This document shows, piece after piece, positions 50,739 through 58,843 of a DNA stretch of 64,000 nt; positions within the stretch are counted from its first letter, which is position 1; the number at the start of each line of letters is the position of its first letter. The notes beneath the pieces are model-generated. The model searched no databases. It saw only the letters and a program-made list of their open reading frames with translations, and was not told the origin of the DNA. Origin of the DNA: Dyadobacter sp. SG02 (GTDB lineage: Bacteria; Bacteroidota; Bacteroidia; Cytophagales; Spirosomataceae); the NCBI RefSeq assembly GCF_900109045.1, contig NZ_FNYL01000001.1, positions 663,913 to 727,912 of the forward strand. Direction: 5' to 3'. A program made the position numbers and the translations under genes.

Positions 50739-51598
50739 AACGTATTTGATTTGTAATTGATTAGCTGCACTGGCTTGTCAACAAAATGTACGTTACAAAG
50801 GTAAAAATTAGATGTTCCAAAAATAGCACTTTTTTTATATTACAAGGCCGCAATAATTATGTTTATGTTTAATTTTAAACTATTTCTAAATCAATTTTGG
50901 TAAATACTTCTACAAAAAGAAAGTCAAATAATTAACGTTTTAAGCGGATTTTTATCGAAAACTATTCTATTTTGACTCCAAAGTGGTTGCACAATACTCT
51001 AAAATTAGTAATATAACTTTTTCAATATACTACAAAGAAAACCTCCTCGCTCCGGGAGCCTGACGGTTACAACGAAACAGAATTAAATTTTGTCGCTAGC
51101 CATTGCAAACGGTTTTTATACAGACACCACAGTATCATATACGTTCACCCCAAAATCATCGTTTAGTCGCAATGATGACGGGTCAACAAGTAAAACTTCT
51201 ACACTATCAAATCACAAACGGGCCGTTTTTGGGGACTAAATGCTTATTTAGACTAACTAACGGCATTGGTAGAATATGCCTTTATCTGTGGAGAACAATG
51301 AGTTTTCACTGAAGAATTTCGACAAAACTTTTTTTCGTAAAAAAACCGGCTTCTACAAGATTCCTATCGACTGCGAATAAAATGCAATCATTTTATTACT
51401 GTATTACAGCATTTTAGCTACATTCTATTCGGAATTATAGACCCTGCACTCCAAATAAACTTAGATGAAAGATTAATAATACAATACAAAATACCGCAGA
51501 ACCAGCACTTCGGCAGAATAAAGCGTGAGACAAACCAGCAGGGCTCCAAATAAATCTCGAGTTATTTTTACAACCGAAATCAAACCTGAAATTGGATT
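50739..51598. other. Long A/T-rich intergenic region
   Basis: 860 bp with no supported gene. The -7 element of the T9SS gene is visible on the minus strand as TACCTTTG (plus strand 50796-50803). The rest is strongly A/T-rich, without tRNA-like or array-like structure. An open frame of 69 codons near 51103 starts with TTG and has no coding character. The 3' part lies beyond the stop of the ECF sigma gene, where an anti-sigma gene would normally be expected. Confidence 0.6.
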
Positions 51599-52174
51599 CT
51601 AGGCTATTTTTAGTTGCATTTCGGGCATATAAAACACCGAACGAAGCTCTTGAAGCCCTTTTCGAATGCGCGATTTCACTGTTCCGAGCGGCATTGAAAG
51701 CCTTTCCGCCGCCTCTTCATGGGTGTATCCCTGAAAATAAACCAGCTCGATCGGTATGCGGCGTTCGGGCAAAAGGCGCGCGACCCAGCTTTTCACATCC
51801 ATTTCATAGACAATATGATTCCACCCATCAGCCGGCTCCTGCTCCATTTCGGCGATCAGATCCAGGCAAATCACCTTTTTCTCAGTTTTCGCCTCGGCAC
51901 GAAGCATGTCTATCGCGTGGTTTCGGGAAATGTTCAGCATCCAGGTGAAAAGTGTGCCTCTTTCAGGAGAATACGATCCGATATTACGCCAGATTTTCAG
52001 GAAACTTTCCTGTAATACGTCCGCAGCCCGCTCCTCATCCTTTACAATTTTCAGGATCACACCGAACAGCGCGGCCGAATAATGGTCGTACAAGTATTCG
52101 AAAGCGCTCTGACTATTGGCTTTGAGCTTCGTTACAAGCTCTGCTTCCCGGTATCGGATATCGTTCCTGCCCAT
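51599..52174 (-). CDS. ECF RNA polymerase sigma factor
   Basis: 191 residues. Sigma-70 region 2 (about 25-95) has FEYLYDHYSAALFGV, DVLQESFLKIWRNI and LFTWMLNISRNHAIDMLR. Region 4 (about 130-180) has LPERRIPIELVYFQGYTHEEAAERLSMPLGTVKSRIRKGL, given by its parts IELVYFQGYTHEEAAERL and GTVKSRIRKGL. It resembles SigK-like ECF factors that work with a membrane anti-sigma factor of the RskA type. No anti-sigma gene follows; the 860-bp region downstream is non-coding. It is divergent from a DUF885-type gene by about 200 bp. Confidence 0.92.
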   Translation of the reverse strand: MGRNDIRYREAELVTKLKANSQSAFEYLYDHYSAALFGVILKIVKDEERAADVLQESFLKIWRNIGSYSPERGTLFTWMLNISRNHAIDMLRAEAKTEKKVICLDLIAEMEQEPADGWNHIVYEMDVKSWVARLLPERRIPIELVYFQGYTHEEAAERLSMPLGTVKSRIRKGLQELRSVFYMPEMQLKIA

Positions 52175-52372
52175 TGTCTTCTTTGTTGTAAATTCACACC
52201 GCCAGCCGTTTGGGGTTTAGCGCTTCCCTTAATATTTCCGTTCCAGTACGCGTTTCAGGATAACCTGTGTATTTTAAGCGCAAATTGGGGCGAACGGCTT
52301 GAAAACCAGGTTTCCGGGAAGCCGTGGTTCACAAGCCCCGGCCCGCATTATTCATCTGAAAACCTTGAAGTT

Positions 52373-53689
52373 ATGTTAAAAAAATACTTTGCAATGGTCG
52401 CGCTCGCATGGTTTGCCATTTCCTGCGGCTCGCGCGAGAAAACCGCTACCCGCAACGACCGCCTCGACAGTATTGCCCGCGAATACGTCAACCTCGGGCT
52501 ATCCATCGGCCAGTTTGACGGCGATTTCGTAGATGCATATTACGGCCCCGACTCGCTCAGGCCTGCGAAAGCCGATACGTTGCAATTCCCGAAAGATGCA
52601 TTCCTGCGAAAGGCAGCCGCGCTGAAAACAGCGCTTACCGCATTCAAGACAGGCACCGGCCAGGACACGCTCGCCCGCCGCGCCCAGTGGCTGACTGCCC
52701 AGCTCACGGCATTTGAAAGACGGATACACCTCTTCTCCGGCACCGTCGTCCCATTCGATTCCGAATCCAAAGACCTGTTCGACGCCGTGGCGCCGACGCA
52801 CGACGAGAAGCATTTTCAGGACCTCATCGCAAAGCTCGACCGCCTGCTGCCCGGCAAAGGGCCTATTCCCGAACGCTATCAAAAGCTTGCAAGCCATTTC
52901 CTGATCCCTCAAAACAAGATTGACACCGTTTTCAGAACGGCCATCGCGGAGGCGCGGAAGCGTACATTGGCGCATTACGTGCTGCCCGCAGGCGAGGATT
53001 TCAAGCTCGAATACGTACACGACAAGCCGTGGTCGGGCTACAACTGGTACAAAGGCAACTACAAAAGCGTGATCCAGATCAATGTAAGCCAGCCTATTTA
53101 CATCGAGCGGGCCATCGATCTGGCGTGCCACGAGGGCTATCCCGGGCATCATGTATATAATGCATTGCTGGAAAAGAACCTTTTCCGGGATAAAGGCTGG
53201 ACTGAGATTTCGCTCTACCCGTTGTTCAGCCCGCAATCGCTGATTGCCGAAGGCAGCGCCAACTATGGCATTTCCATGGCTTTTCCCGGCAACGAGCAAA
53301 GGGAATTCTGCAAGAATGTATTGATTCCCCTGGCCGGACTGGACACCGCGATGACCGACGCGTATTTCGAGGCGCTGACAATCCGGTCGGCATTGAACTA
53401 CGCCCGCAACGAGGTAGCCCGCGGCCTGCTCGACCGCGGCATGAGCGACCAGGAAGCCCAACGCTGGCTGACCGACTACTGCCTGCTGCCGGAAAAAGGC
53501 GCGTCGGATTACCTGCGGTTTATAAGAAAGTACCGTAGCTACGTCATCAACTACAATTACGGACAGGATATCATCAAAAATTACATCGAGTCGCAGGGAG
53601 GAACGGCGGCAGAACCCGACAAAAGATGGAAACTTTTTGAAGTTTTGCTGAGCAATGAAAACGAGGCAGGCGACCTTTTGAAGAAGTAA
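52373..53689 (+). CDS. DUF885-type putative metallopeptidase, lipoprotein
   Basis: 438 residues from the ATG at 52373; the frame is open to 52082, but the added sequence lies in the sigma-factor promoter region and shows no conservation. A signal peptide with lipobox (WFAISC) begins the protein. The region CHEGYPGHHVYNALL (near 251-265) is the HExxPGHH zinc-site pattern of DUF885, followed by LIAEGSANYGISMAFP, where the glutamate fits a third ligand. Relatives are presumed peptidases without defined substrates. It may be co-transcribed with the CBM9-like gene 44 bp downstream. Confidence 0.85.
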   Translation: MLKKYFAMVALAWFAISCGSREKTATRNDRLDSIAREYVNLGLSIGQFDGDFVDAYYGPDSLRPAKADTLQFPKDAFLRKAAALKTALTAFKTGTGQDTLARRAQWLTAQLTAFERRIHLFSGTVVPFDSESKDLFDAVAPTHDEKHFQDLIAKLDRLLPGKGPIPERYQKLASHFLIPQNKIDTVFRTAIAEARKRTLAHYVLPAGEDFKLEYVHDKPWSGYNWYKGNYKSVIQINVSQPIYIERAIDLACHEGYPGHHVYNALLEKNLFRDKGWTEISLYPLFSPQSLIAEGSANYGISMAFPGNEQREFCKNVLIPLAGLDTAMTDAYFEALTIRSALNYARNEVARGLLDRGMSDQEAQRWLTDYCLLPEKGASDYLRFIRKYRSYVINYNYGQDIIKNYIESQGGTAAEPDKRWKLFEVLLSNENEAGDLLKK

Positions 53690-53733
53690 AATGCGCTATA
53701 TTTAACTTCTTTCAGCAATTCCCCTGACCAATC

Positions 53734-54600
53734 TTGAAAAATTTTAATTTAATCGGCAGAAAGAGCAGATTTCACGTTTTCCAAGCCGCTTCATTGCTTG
53801 CCGCCATAGCCGGCACGAACACTATTGATGCCCTGGCACAAGCACTTCCGACACCGAAAAGTTACACCTGTTATCGCAGCGAAAAGGGCATTACAATCGA
53901 TGGAAAACTGGATGAGCGTTCCTGGAAGAAAGCCGCCTGGACCTCATCGTTTGTCGATATAGAAGGCGATAAAAAGCCGCTGCCATTGCAGGAGACGCGC
54001 GCGAAGATGCTTTGGGACGACGAATATCTCTACATCGCCGCGCAGATCGAGGAAGAGCATATCTGGGCGTATCAGGACAAAAAAGACCAGATTGTGTACC
54101 TGGAAAACGATTTTGAGGTGTTTATCGACCCGGATGGCGATACCGAAAACTATTATGAACTGGAAATCAACGCGATCAACAACACATTCGACTTGTTCCT
54201 GCCCAAGACCTACCGCAAAGGCGGCAAGGCGCAACTAAAATGGGATATCAAAGGCCTGAAATCGGCGGTATCCGTGTACGGTACAGTCAACAACGCAAAG
54301 GACAAGGACAAACGCTGGGTTGTGGAAATCGCTATTCCGTTTTCGTCGTTATCAACCGAAAACGTGAAACCGCTCATTCCGGCCGACGGTTCGGAGTGGC
54401 GCATCAACTTCTCGCGGGTGAACTGGCAGCATGAGGTAGGCGAGGACGGCCGCTACAAGCGCAAACGAAATGCCGAAACCGGAAAGATCGTCCCGGAATA
54501 TAATTGGGTATGGTCACCACAGGGCATCATCAATATGCATTACCCCGAATACTGGGGAAAACTGATTTTTAGCGGAGAAAAATCAGGGAACGCAAAGTAA
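53734..54600 (+). CDS. CBM9-like exported carbohydrate-binding protein
   Basis: 288 residues from a TTG at 53734, with a signal peptide (to about 36, ending DALAQ). The CBM9/DOMON-like fold is recognised by ITIDGKLDERSWKKAAWT (near 54), TRAKMLWDDEYLYIAAQIEE (TRAKMLWDDEYLYIAAQ) and NDFEVFIDPDGDTENYYELEIN (NDFEVFIDPDGDTENYYEL, about 129-147). A further end motif is WRINFSRVNWQ. Such proteins bind sugars at the surface or in the periplasm and often occur with glycoside hydrolases. Here the neighbours are a DUF885-type gene and a convergent AztD-like gene, so the ligand is unknown. Confidence 0.85.
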   Translation: MKNFNLIGRKSRFHVFQAASLLAAIAGTNTIDALAQALPTPKSYTCYRSEKGITIDGKLDERSWKKAAWTSSFVDIEGDKKPLPLQETRAKMLWDDEYLYIAAQIEEEHIWAYQDKKDQIVYLENDFEVFIDPDGDTENYYELEINAINNTFDLFLPKTYRKGGKAQLKWDIKGLKSAVSVYGTVNNAKDKDKRWVVEIAIPFSSLSTENVKPLIPADGSEWRINFSRVNWQHEVGEDGRYKRKRNAETGKIVPEYNWVWSPQGIINMHYPEYWGKLIFSGEKSGNAK

Positions 54601-54604
54601 CATC

Positions 54605-54636
54605 AAAACCCGGCAGGCCGAAACCTGCCGGGTTTT
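54605..54636. terminator. Bidirectional terminator between convergent genes
   Basis: Perfect 13-bp stem AAAACCCGGCAGG (54605-54617) / CCTGCCGGGTTTT (54624-54636), 6-nt loop. A-rich and T-rich ends make it effective on both strands. The CBM9-like and AztD-like genes end within 6 bp of it. Confidence 0.92.
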
Positions 54637-54641
54637 GGTTA

Positions 54642-55850
54642 TCAGTGCCCTTCGCTCGACTCGAAGCCAAGGATAGCCAGTCGGTACGGTGTGGCCGAGA
54701 CCTTCATCTTGCTGATTTTGGCCAAATTACCGGTGCTTACCACGAGCAATTCGCCACTTTTCGGCTGGGTAATATATATGTAGCGCGACGTCGCTTCCAG
54801 CTGCGGCTTCTGGGTTTCGTCTTTGGCCGTAGCGCTTGTTACCGAACCGTTTATTTTCAATGCATTGGTTTTCAAATCGTAGATCCGCAGCTCACCGCTA
54901 TGCAGCAATACCACGAGATTGTTCCCCGCGAAATCCACCTTCGCCTGCATAATGTCCGTGCTCGCAAGAACCGGCGTTACCGATTTGGCAGCGACGTCGA
55001 TCACGTAGACACCTTTTGCAGCGGTGTAGCCCAGAAACTTACCGGCCCCTTTCGCTTCCAGGATGGAACCGAACCATGCCTCACCGAAATCGGCGGGATG
55101 CGGGATGAGCTGCTGATTACCCGTCGGTTCGACAGCCAGGATACCGCTGGAAGACCCGAAAAGCGAAATGCTGCCGTTGGTCGCATTGCCATGGATGCCT
55201 TTGGTTTGGATGGTCGAAGCAAAAAGTGTTTTCCCGGAATCGTCGATGACCTTCACACGCTCGGGTAATGTACCCGCAACCGACCCGTCTTTCTCTGTAA
55301 TGGCATAAGTACCATTGTCGAACTTCGTCATGGCGCCATGGTGTGCGACGTTGCCGGCATTGATATGCGTCATTTTGCTGCCCACCGCGTGAAAATCGGC
55401 TTCTTTGGCAATGCTGAGGGTACCATCGCCGTCGTTGAAAGTGATGATCTCATCGCCTTTGCTCTTGAAATGCGTAGGCTTGTTCCCATCGCCGGTTAAT
55501 GCGCCGAACTTTGGCGTTCCTTTCACATCCACGTGGTCGCCGTGGCCTTCGAAGCCGGTATCGAACAGCTGTACAAAGTTGTTGGCCCCATTCACAATAG
55601 CCCCGAAACGCCCGCCTTGCGTGCCATAAAGCGTCGATTTGGCATATTGCGCCTCAAACTTCTCCGCCGTCAGCTTCACCGGATCTACCAACGACAGTTC
55701 CTTCGAAACCTCGTCGTTCACCACTATCCGGATGAACTTGTACTCCGTTTCCTCCACGGGTGTTACCTTGTCTTTTTCCTTGTCGTCGCAAGCCACGAGC
55801 AACGCGCCGAATGCCATTGAGAATACTACTTTGAATAAATGCTTTTTCAT
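54642..55850 (-). CDS. AztD-like lipoprotein beta-propeller, putative zinc chaperone
   Basis: 402 residues with a lipoprotein signal (LLVAC, Cys21). The rest is a beta-propeller with an unusual histidine set: GHGDHVDV (H103, H106), HF at 127, FHAVGSKMTHINAGNVAHHGAM (H154, H162, H170, H171), GIHGNA (H220) and PHPADF (H251). AztD, the periplasmic zinc chaperone of the AztABCD system, is a propeller with a similar His-rich pattern, from which I infer zinc binding. The AztABC transporter genes are not in the window. The cysteine known from the AztD central loop is not seen at GIHG. The promoter carries two palindromic sites, as expected for a Fur/Zur-type repressor. Function is inferred. Confidence 0.7.
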   Translation of the reverse strand: MKKHLFKVVFSMAFGALLVACDDKEKDKVTPVEETEYKFIRIVVNDEVSKELSLVDPVKLTAEKFEAQYAKSTLYGTQGGRFGAIVNGANNFVQLFDTGFEGHGDHVDVKGTPKFGALTGDGNKPTHFKSKGDEIITFNDGDGTLSIAKEADFHAVGSKMTHINAGNVAHHGAMTKFDNGTYAITEKDGSVAGTLPERVKVIDDSGKTLFASTIQTKGIHGNATNGSISLFGSSSGILAVEPTGNQQLIPHPADFGEAWFGSILEAKGAGKFLGYTAAKGVYVIDVAAKSVTPVLASTDIMQAKVDFAGNNLVVLLHSGELRIYDLKTNALKINGSVTSATAKDETQKPQLEATSRYIYITQPKSGELLVVSTGNLAKISKMKVSATPYRLAILGFESSEGH

Positions 55851-55864
55851 AAAAAAATCTTTAC

Positions 55865-55921
55865 ATGCAACAATGATGCAAATGTAGTTTCAGAAAAACC
55901 ACAAATGCAACATTGTTGCAT
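55865..55921 (-). promoter_or_regulatory. Two palindromic operators around the promoter of the AztD-like gene
   Basis: Site 1, ATGCAACATTGTTGCAT (55905-55921), is a perfect 17-bp palindrome with one central base. Site 2, ATGCAACAATGATGCAA (55865-55881), matches it imperfectly; the centres are 40 bp apart. On the minus strand the promoter has TTG (plus strand 55908-55910) 20 bp before TACATTTG (plus strand 55879-55886). Site 1 overlaps the -33 element and site 2 the -7 element, an arrangement for repression. A Zur-like zinc repressor is proposed from the gene product only. Confidence 0.6.
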
Positions 55922-55964
55922 ATAAAGATTAAAAAAGAATTAAAACAGTCCCTGGGCTCCCCTA

Positions 55965-56252
55965 TCAGGCTATCGCCTCACGCAACAGGTTCCTGCTTTC
56001 CTTTTTCACAAAAGTGATCGGCACAAACTCGTCATTGGGCGCACCGATGTAGTAGACGGTCCATTCCGGATCGTGGTGCGACAGCATTTCGCTGATACAA
56101 TCGGCACGGTGCGCTACCGGGTTGGTACAATCTTCCCAGTAAAACAGCTCGACCCGATAGAACAGGTTCTGCTTGATTCCGTTGATCGTTACCTCAACTT
56201 TAATCTCCTGCTTACCTTGAAGCGGCGGGATAGGGATGGCAATGTGGCTCAT
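55965..56252 (-). CDS. Hypothetical protein, 95 aa
   Basis: 95 residues, no signal peptide or TM segment. Sequence such as IKVEVTINGIKQNLFYRVELFYWEDC (VEVTINGIKQNLFYRVEL) indicates a small mixed alpha/beta domain, with two cysteines near 46 and 56. No family recognised. It starts 24 bp after the stop of the permease at 56277-58676 on the same strand, so it may be co-transcribed with that permease and act as an accessory protein (inference). Confidence 0.6.
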   Translation of the reverse strand: MSHIAIPIPPLQGKQEIKVEVTINGIKQNLFYRVELFYWEDCTNPVAHRADCISEMLSHHDPEWTVYYIGAPNDEFVPITFVKKESRNLLREAIA

Positions 56253-56276
56253 GGGATTATGTAGTTAAAATTCAAT

Positions 56277-58676
56277 TTACTCCGCTCTAAGACTTTTAAC
56301 GGGATTCATCAACGCCGCCTTGATACTCTGGAAACTGATCGTGAACAAAGCGACGAACACGGCCAGCGCGCCGGCGAGGAGGAACATCCACCATTCGATA
56401 TCGATGCGGTAGGCGAAGTCGTTCAGCCAGCTTTTTACGGCCCACCAGGCGATGGGGGTGGCAATCAGGATCGCGACGAGCACGAGTTTGAGAAAATCGC
56501 GCGACAGCAATGCTACGATCCCCGCCACCGAAGCGCCCATTACCTTTCTGACGCCGATCTCCTTGATCCGCCTCTCCGCCGAATACGAAGCCAGGCCGAA
56601 CAGTCCGAGGCATGAGACGAAAATGGCCAACCCCGCGAGTATGCCTACAATCTCGCTCACCTGGCTGTCGGCCCGGTACATTTCGTTGAAATGCTCGTCC
56701 AGGAATGAATAAGTAAATGGTTGATCCGGTACCAGCTTGTTCCAGGCCGACTGAATCGCCGCGAGCGCTTGCTGGGCATTTTCCCCCTTGATACGGACCG
56801 ACATTTCGGAGTACGTCCAATCCTTCTGGTTGAATATGCAAAGCGTTTCAATTTTGTGGTGCAGCGAATTGAAGTTAAAATCCTCCGACACGCCCACGAT
56901 CGTAGAAAGTGAGTCCATCCCCGAGAAACCGAACCGCTTGCCGATCAGCGTTTCCATGGTCAGCGTCGGCTCGTCCTTTAATAGCTCTTTTGCCAGTGAT
57001 TCGTTGATAATGTAGGTCTTGGCATTATCCCCGGCGCTATGGGTGAAATTGCGGCCGGCGATCAACTTAATTTTGTACAAAGACAAGTAATCGGGATCAA
57101 CAATCACTTGCGACGAAGTAAGTTCCCGTCTTGCATGCGTGCCCTGGAACGCCACGCCTGTCTGGTGCAGGTTGTTACCCAACCGCTGCTGCGAACCGGT
57201 AACCGCCTCGATGAACGAGCTCGTCAGCAATTCCTGTTTCAATGCATCATACTTCCTGTCCGACGTCGAGTTGAGTGGCACGATTACCACCTGTTCCCTG
57301 TCAAAACCGGGATCTTTATTCACCATATAATGGAGCTGCTTCACCACGAAACCTGTGGCGATGATCAGGAACACGGCGCTCGTAAATTGAGCGATCACCA
57401 ATGCATTCCGGAAATTGCTTTTCCCGGCGCGGATGGTGCCCTTCAAAACCTTCACGGGTTCGAAAGCCGACAGGAATGCGGCCGGGTACAATCCCGAAAA
57501 CAGTCCCACGAGTATGGTTCCCAGCAAAATGACAAGTATTAAACCCGGGCTCTGAAATATCGAAAATTCGAGCCGTCGCTGACTGAAATCGGCCACTGAG
57601 GGCATTACCAACTTCACAATAGCCACTGCCAATATCAGGGCAAACAACGCCAGCAACACCGATTCACCCATAAACTGTCCCGCCAGCTGAAAGCGCTGCG
57701 CACCAATCGACTTGCGTATCCCTACCTCCTTCGCCCGGCCGGTTGAGCGCGCGGTAGAGAGGTTCATAAAATTCACACAGGCGATAATGAGCACAATGGC
57801 CGCTATGACGGAGAAAACGTAGGTATACCGCTTATCGAATTTCTGGTAATTGACATAATCGTGGGTGATATCCACCGATTGCGCATGCACGTCGGCCAGC
57901 GGCTGCAAAAACAGCTCGTAAAACTTCCAGCCCCCTTCTTTCATGTGTTTTTTGAGGAAAGCGGGGAATTTCTTTTCCGTTTTGGCAATATCGGTTCCGG
58001 GCGCGAGTTCCAGGTAAGTCACCAGCCAGTTCCCACCCCAGTTTTTCATAAAATCGGGTTTTGCGATGGTATTGAAGGAAACAAGGGCATCGAATTGCAA
58101 ATGGGAGTTCGCAGGTGCATCCTCCATGATACCCGTCACTTTCAGTGTGAGCGTGTCCTCGCCAAAATGGTTGACAAACTTGCCTATCGGATCAGCATTG
58201 CCAAAGATGTTCTTCGCGCTTTTCTCTGTCAGGACCACGCTGTTCGGCTCTTTTAAAACCCTCGCCTTTTCGCCTTTCAGAAGCGGATATTCAAAAAGCT
58301 GAAAAAAATTGGAATCGGTCAAATAGACCTGCGAAAGATCGATCCTTTGATCGTGATAATGCATCGCCAGCTTTCCGGCTGTATTGATTCTGACAAACTG
58401 CCGGATTTCGGGAAACTCTTCTTCCAATGTAGGCCCCATCGGGAACATCGAGAGCGCCACTTTCTGCGGTGCTACCATTCCTTCGAACTTCTGCACCTCG
58501 TCGAGACGGTAAATGTTTTTGGTATGAATGCCGTCGAAGCTGCGCTCGTAGAAGACAAACAGCATGATCACAATGCAGGCCGCCATACTCACGGCCAGGC
58601 CCACGATATTGATAGCTGAAAAAATCTTGTTCTTCCAGATGTTCCGGAGGGCAATTTTGAGGTAGTTTTTGAGCAT
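56277..58676 (-). CDS. MacB/FtsX-type ABC transporter permease, 799 aa
   Basis: First permease of the right-hand set, from the ATG at 58676 (MLKNYLKIALRNIWKNK); the frame continues to 58715 without conserved sequence. TM1 is followed by FYERSFDGIHTKNIYRL, close to the DELSYDRFH motif of other members. Coupling signatures are EVGIRKSIGAQRFQLAGQF (near 320) and EIGVRKVMGASVAGIVALL (near 712); the tail is NPVKSLRAE. It is closest in character to the permease at 4457 and shares with it the upstream dyad pair at the same distance from TGGCA, so the two are probably controlled together. The 95-residue gene follows after 24 bp. Confidence 0.92.
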   Translation of the reverse strand: MLKNYLKIALRNIWKNKIFSAINIVGLAVSMAACIVIMLFVFYERSFDGIHTKNIYRLDEVQKFEGMVAPQKVALSMFPMGPTLEEEFPEIRQFVRINTAGKLAMHYHDQRIDLSQVYLTDSNFFQLFEYPLLKGEKARVLKEPNSVVLTEKSAKNIFGNADPIGKFVNHFGEDTLTLKVTGIMEDAPANSHLQFDALVSFNTIAKPDFMKNWGGNWLVTYLELAPGTDIAKTEKKFPAFLKKHMKEGGWKFYELFLQPLADVHAQSVDITHDYVNYQKFDKRYTYVFSVIAAIVLIIACVNFMNLSTARSTGRAKEVGIRKSIGAQRFQLAGQFMGESVLLALFALILAVAIVKLVMPSVADFSQRRLEFSIFQSPGLILVILLGTILVGLFSGLYPAAFLSAFEPVKVLKGTIRAGKSNFRNALVIAQFTSAVFLIIATGFVVKQLHYMVNKDPGFDREQVVIVPLNSTSDRKYDALKQELLTSSFIEAVTGSQQRLGNNLHQTGVAFQGTHARRELTSSQVIVDPDYLSLYKIKLIAGRNFTHSAGDNAKTYIINESLAKELLKDEPTLTMETLIGKRFGFSGMDSLSTIVGVSEDFNFNSLHHKIETLCIFNQKDWTYSEMSVRIKGENAQQALAAIQSAWNKLVPDQPFTYSFLDEHFNEMYRADSQVSEIVGILAGLAIFVSCLGLFGLASYSAERRIKEIGVRKVMGASVAGIVALLSRDFLKLVLVAILIATPIAWWAVKSWLNDFAYRIDIEWWMFLLAGALAVFVALFTISFQSIKAALMNPVKSLRAE

Positions 58677-58707
58677 GCTGCTGCGCTGGATAGGGTTGAA
58701 AATACCC

Positions 58708-58725
58708 GGCAACAAATTTATGCCA
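58708..58725 (-). promoter_or_regulatory. Candidate -24/-12-like promoter element
   Basis: On the minus strand TGGCATAAATTTGTTGCC starts 54 bp after the proximal dyad (58780-58795). The TTGC lies two bases too far from TGGCA for a canonical sigma-54 promoter. The fixed distance from the dyads is the main support. Confidence 0.35.
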
Positions 58726-58779
58726 GCTCAAATAATAGACTAATAATCAGTATTTTAACACAATAAAAAGCAGAAAAAC

Positions 58780-58815
58780 TGTCCGAATTCGGACAATCTT
58801 GTTCACCGATGGACA
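58780..58815 (-). promoter_or_regulatory. Paired dyads upstream of permease 58676, candidate enhancer-binding sites
   Basis: TGTCCGAATTCGGACA (58780-58795) is a perfect palindrome. TGTTCACCGATGGACA (58800-58815) is a second copy with three mismatches, its centre 20 bp further upstream. This locus gives the clearest form of the motif TGTCCG-N4-CGGACA also seen at 4319-4354 and 18046-18082. Confidence 0.6.
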
Positions 58816-58843
58816 ACGCCGGAAAATGTGTCGGGCCAGCATA

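Noticed and set aside
51103..51312. Possible small gene in the 860-bp intergenic region
   Set aside because: TTG start, no ribosome-binding site seen, A/T-rich composition and no recognisable protein features.
52082..52372. N-terminal extension of the DUF885-type protein
   Set aside because: The extension overlaps the 5' end of the divergent sigma-factor gene and precedes a proper lipoprotein signal beginning at 52373.
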